From Cellulomonas denverensis (GTDB lineage Bacteria; Actinomycetota; Actinomycetes; Actinomycetales; Cellulomonadaceae): DNA of 64,000 nt. Both the position numbers and the translations under genes were made by a program. Under the pieces are notes generated by a model. It searched no databases and had not been told where the DNA came from. It was given only the letters and a program-made list of their open reading frames with translations. The stretch lies in the NCBI RefSeq assembly GCF_012396125.1, contig NZ_JAAXOX010000002.1, positions 434,001 to 498,000 on the forward strand. Reading direction: 5' to 3'. Below are positions 62,495-64,000 of the stretch, piece by piece; position 1 is the stretch's first letter; every line of letters begins with the position of its first letter.

Positions 62495-64000
62495 ATGACT
62501 CCCACCTCCCCCCTGCCCCCCGTCCCGGTCACCGACGTGTTCGGCGGACCCGCGCCCACCCTGCGGCACCCCGGCCTGGCCGCCTGGGTCGAGGAGATGA
62601 CCGCCCTGACCCAGCCGGACGCGGTGGTCTGGTGCGAGGGCTCGTCGGCGGAGTACCACCGGCTCTGCGACCAGTTGGTCGACCAGGGCACGTTCATCCG
62701 GCTCAGCCGCCCGAACAGCTTCCTGGCCCGCTCCACCCCGGACGACGTGGCCCGGGTCGAGGGCCGCACCTTCGTCTGCCCGGAGCGCGAGGAGGACGCC
62801 GGGCCGTCCAACAACTGGCGCGAGCCGGCGGCGATGCGGGCGGAACTGGACGACCGGTTCCGCGGGGCGATGACCGGGCGCACGCTGTACGTGGTGCCGT
62901 TCGCCATGGGGCCGATCGGCTCCCCGCTGACCCAGATCGGGGTGGAGATCACCGACTCGCCCTACGTGGTGGTCAGCATGCACCTGATGGCCCGGGTCGG
63001 CCGGGAGGCGCTGGACAGCCTGGGCACCGACGGGGAGTTCGTCCGGGCGATGCACTCGGTCGGCCGGCCGCTGATCGCCCCCGACGGCAGCTGCCGCCCG
63101 GATGTGCCCTGGCCGTCCCACCCGGACAAGTACATCGTGCACTTCCCGCAGGACCGGGAGATCTGGTCCTTCGGCTCCGGGTACGGCGGCAACGCGCTGC
63201 TCGGCAAGAAGTGCTTCGCGCTGCGGATCGCCTCCGCGATGGGCCGGGACGAGGGCTGGCTGGCCGAGCACATGCTGCTGCTGCGGATGACCACCCCGGA
63301 CGGCCACGACCTGCACCTGGCCGGCGCTTTCCCGTCCGCCTGCGGCAAGACCAACCTGGCGATGATCCGGCCCACTCTGCCCGGCTGGACCATCCGCACC
63401 CTGGGCGACGACATCGTGTGGATGCGGCCGGGCGGCCCCGGCACCGACGGGCGGCTGCGGGCGATCAACCCGGAGGCCGGGTTCTTCGGCGTGGCACCGG
63501 GCACCGGGCCGGACAGCAACCCGGTGGCGGTCGAGATGATCGCCCGGGACACCATCTTCACCAACGTCGCGCTGACCGACGACGGCGACGTGTGGTGGGA
63601 GGGCCTGACCGACCAGCCGCCGGCCCACCTGATCGACTGGCGCGGCCAGGAGTGGACCCCGGACTGCGACCGGCCGGCCGCGCACCCGAACAGCCGGTTC
63701 ACCGTCTCGGTCCAGCGCTGCCCCACCCTGGACTCCGCCTGGGACGACCCGGCGGGGGTGCCGGTGGACATCGTGCTGTTCGGCGGCCGCCGGGCCACCA
63801 CCGTGCCGCTGGTCGCCGAGGCGCCGACCTGGGAGCGCGCGGTGTTCGCCGGGGCGACCATGGCCTCCGAGCGGACCGCCGCCGCCGAGGGCACGCTCGG
63901 TCAGGTGCGCCGCGACCCGTTCGCGATGCTGCCGTTCTCCGGCTACCACCTGGCCGACCACTGGACGCACTGGCTCGCCCTCGGCGCCCGGCTCGGCCCC
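62495..64000 (+). CDS. pckG: Phosphoenolpyruvate carboxykinase (GTP), partial at window end
   Basis: 502 codons are present from ATG 62495 (GAGAGAGG upstream) and the frame is still open at the window end; the family has about 600 residues. [50 protein letters not shown], the kinase loop [14 protein letters not shown] and [11 protein letters not shown] identify the GTP-dependent enzyme. It converts oxaloacetate to PEP for gluconeogenesis. Growth on lactate or gentisate, which yields pyruvate and fumarate, would need this enzyme. A long open frame on the opposite strand is its shadow. Confidence 0.95.
   Translation, partial: MTPTSPLPPVPVTDVFGGPAPTLRHPGLAAWVEEMTALTQPDAVVWCEGSSAEYHRLCDQLVDQGTFIRLSRPNSFLARSTPDDVARVEGRTFVCPEREEDAGPSNNWREPAAMRAELDDRFRGAMTGRTLYVVPFAMGPIGSPLTQIGVEITDSPYVVVSMHLMARVGREALDSLGTDGEFVRAMHSVGRPLIAPDGSCRPDVPWPSHPDKYIVHFPQDREIWSFGSGYGGNALLGKKCFALRIASAMGRDEGWLAEHMLLLRMTTPDGHDLHLAGAFPSACGKTNLAMIRPTLPGWTIRTLGDDIVWMRPGGPGTDGRLRAINPEAGFFGVAPGTGPDSNPVAVEMIARDTIFTNVALTDDGDVWWEGLTDQPPAHLIDWRGQEWTPDCDRPAAHPNSRFTVSVQRCPTLDSAWDDPAGVPVDIVLFGGRRATTVPLVAEAPTWERAVFAGATMASERTAAAEGTLGQVRRDPFAMLPFSGYHLADHWTHWLALGARLGP

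Noticed and set aside
61124..63970. 948-codon minus-strand open frame
   Set aside because: Shadow of the transporter and pckG genes; composition is low-complexity and no domain is visible.

Overview
The window is high-GC actinobacterial DNA. Strong G/C bias at third codon positions, a mycothiol-type maleylpyruvate isomerase, a GTP-dependent PEP carboxykinase and candidate leaderless starts (a TANNNT-like -10 hexamer 6-7 nt before ATG) point to Actinomycetota. The order Micrococcales (Cellulomonas-like) is a guess, not something shown by the sequence.

Three regions can be separated. (1) About 1-11,040 is the right part of a tailed prophage. It holds tail-tip and fibre genes, small membrane proteins, an M15-peptidase endolysin, a tail-spike-like protein, an acyltransferase that may serve lysogenic conversion, an excisionase-like HTH protein and a tyrosine integrase. 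It ends at a tRNA 3'-end fragment (about 11,051-11,082); a complete tRNA would be expected at the unseen left end. (2) About 11,067-38,427 is a genomic island with a serine recombinase at its left edge. A 14-bp exact direct repeat (11,067-11,080 and 38,414-38,427) marks both edges. The cargo is defence-like: a HEPN-motif protein, an ADP-ribosyltransferase-like gene with a partner, a Hin-type resolvase, a CoiA-like nuclease, a GNAT enzyme, a HEPN-like C-terminus protein, a broken SIR2 gene, a one-polypeptide MmeI-type restriction-modification enzyme, a GIY-YIG-like protein, a truncated IS481 element, a GmrSD-type (DUF262/DUF1524) enzyme and several unknowns. Many island genes are frameshifted, interrupted or lack a normal start codon, and a 2.2-kb stretch (31,279-33,514) holds repeats and a 29-bp perfect hairpin but no convincing gene. 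(3) From about 38,520 on, densely packed chromosomal genes resume: three methyltransferases, a GNAT, a GH16-like protein, a five-gene operon for two small secreted cysteine-containing paralogues plus a lipoprotein and an ABC transporter, an RsbU-type phosphatase, lutABC, two alpha/beta hydrolases, a DUF255 thioredoxin protein, L-lactate dehydrogenase, a complete 3-hydroxybenzoate/gentisate operon with a divergent IclR regulator, and the start of pckG.

The best candidate for an undescribed system is the overlapping five-gene operon at 42,940-45,758: two tandem ~66-residue exported peptides with a conserved ADNNGGSDGDT core and terminal cysteines, a lipoprotein, and an ABC ATPase/permease pair. 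It has the layout of a two-peptide bacteriocin with lipoprotein and transporter immunity, but I recognise no known peptide family. Second is the abutting gene pair at 14,766-16,226 (ART-like protein plus unknown helical partner). Coordinates refer to the + strand; starts were chosen from ribosome binding sites, overlaps and coding character.
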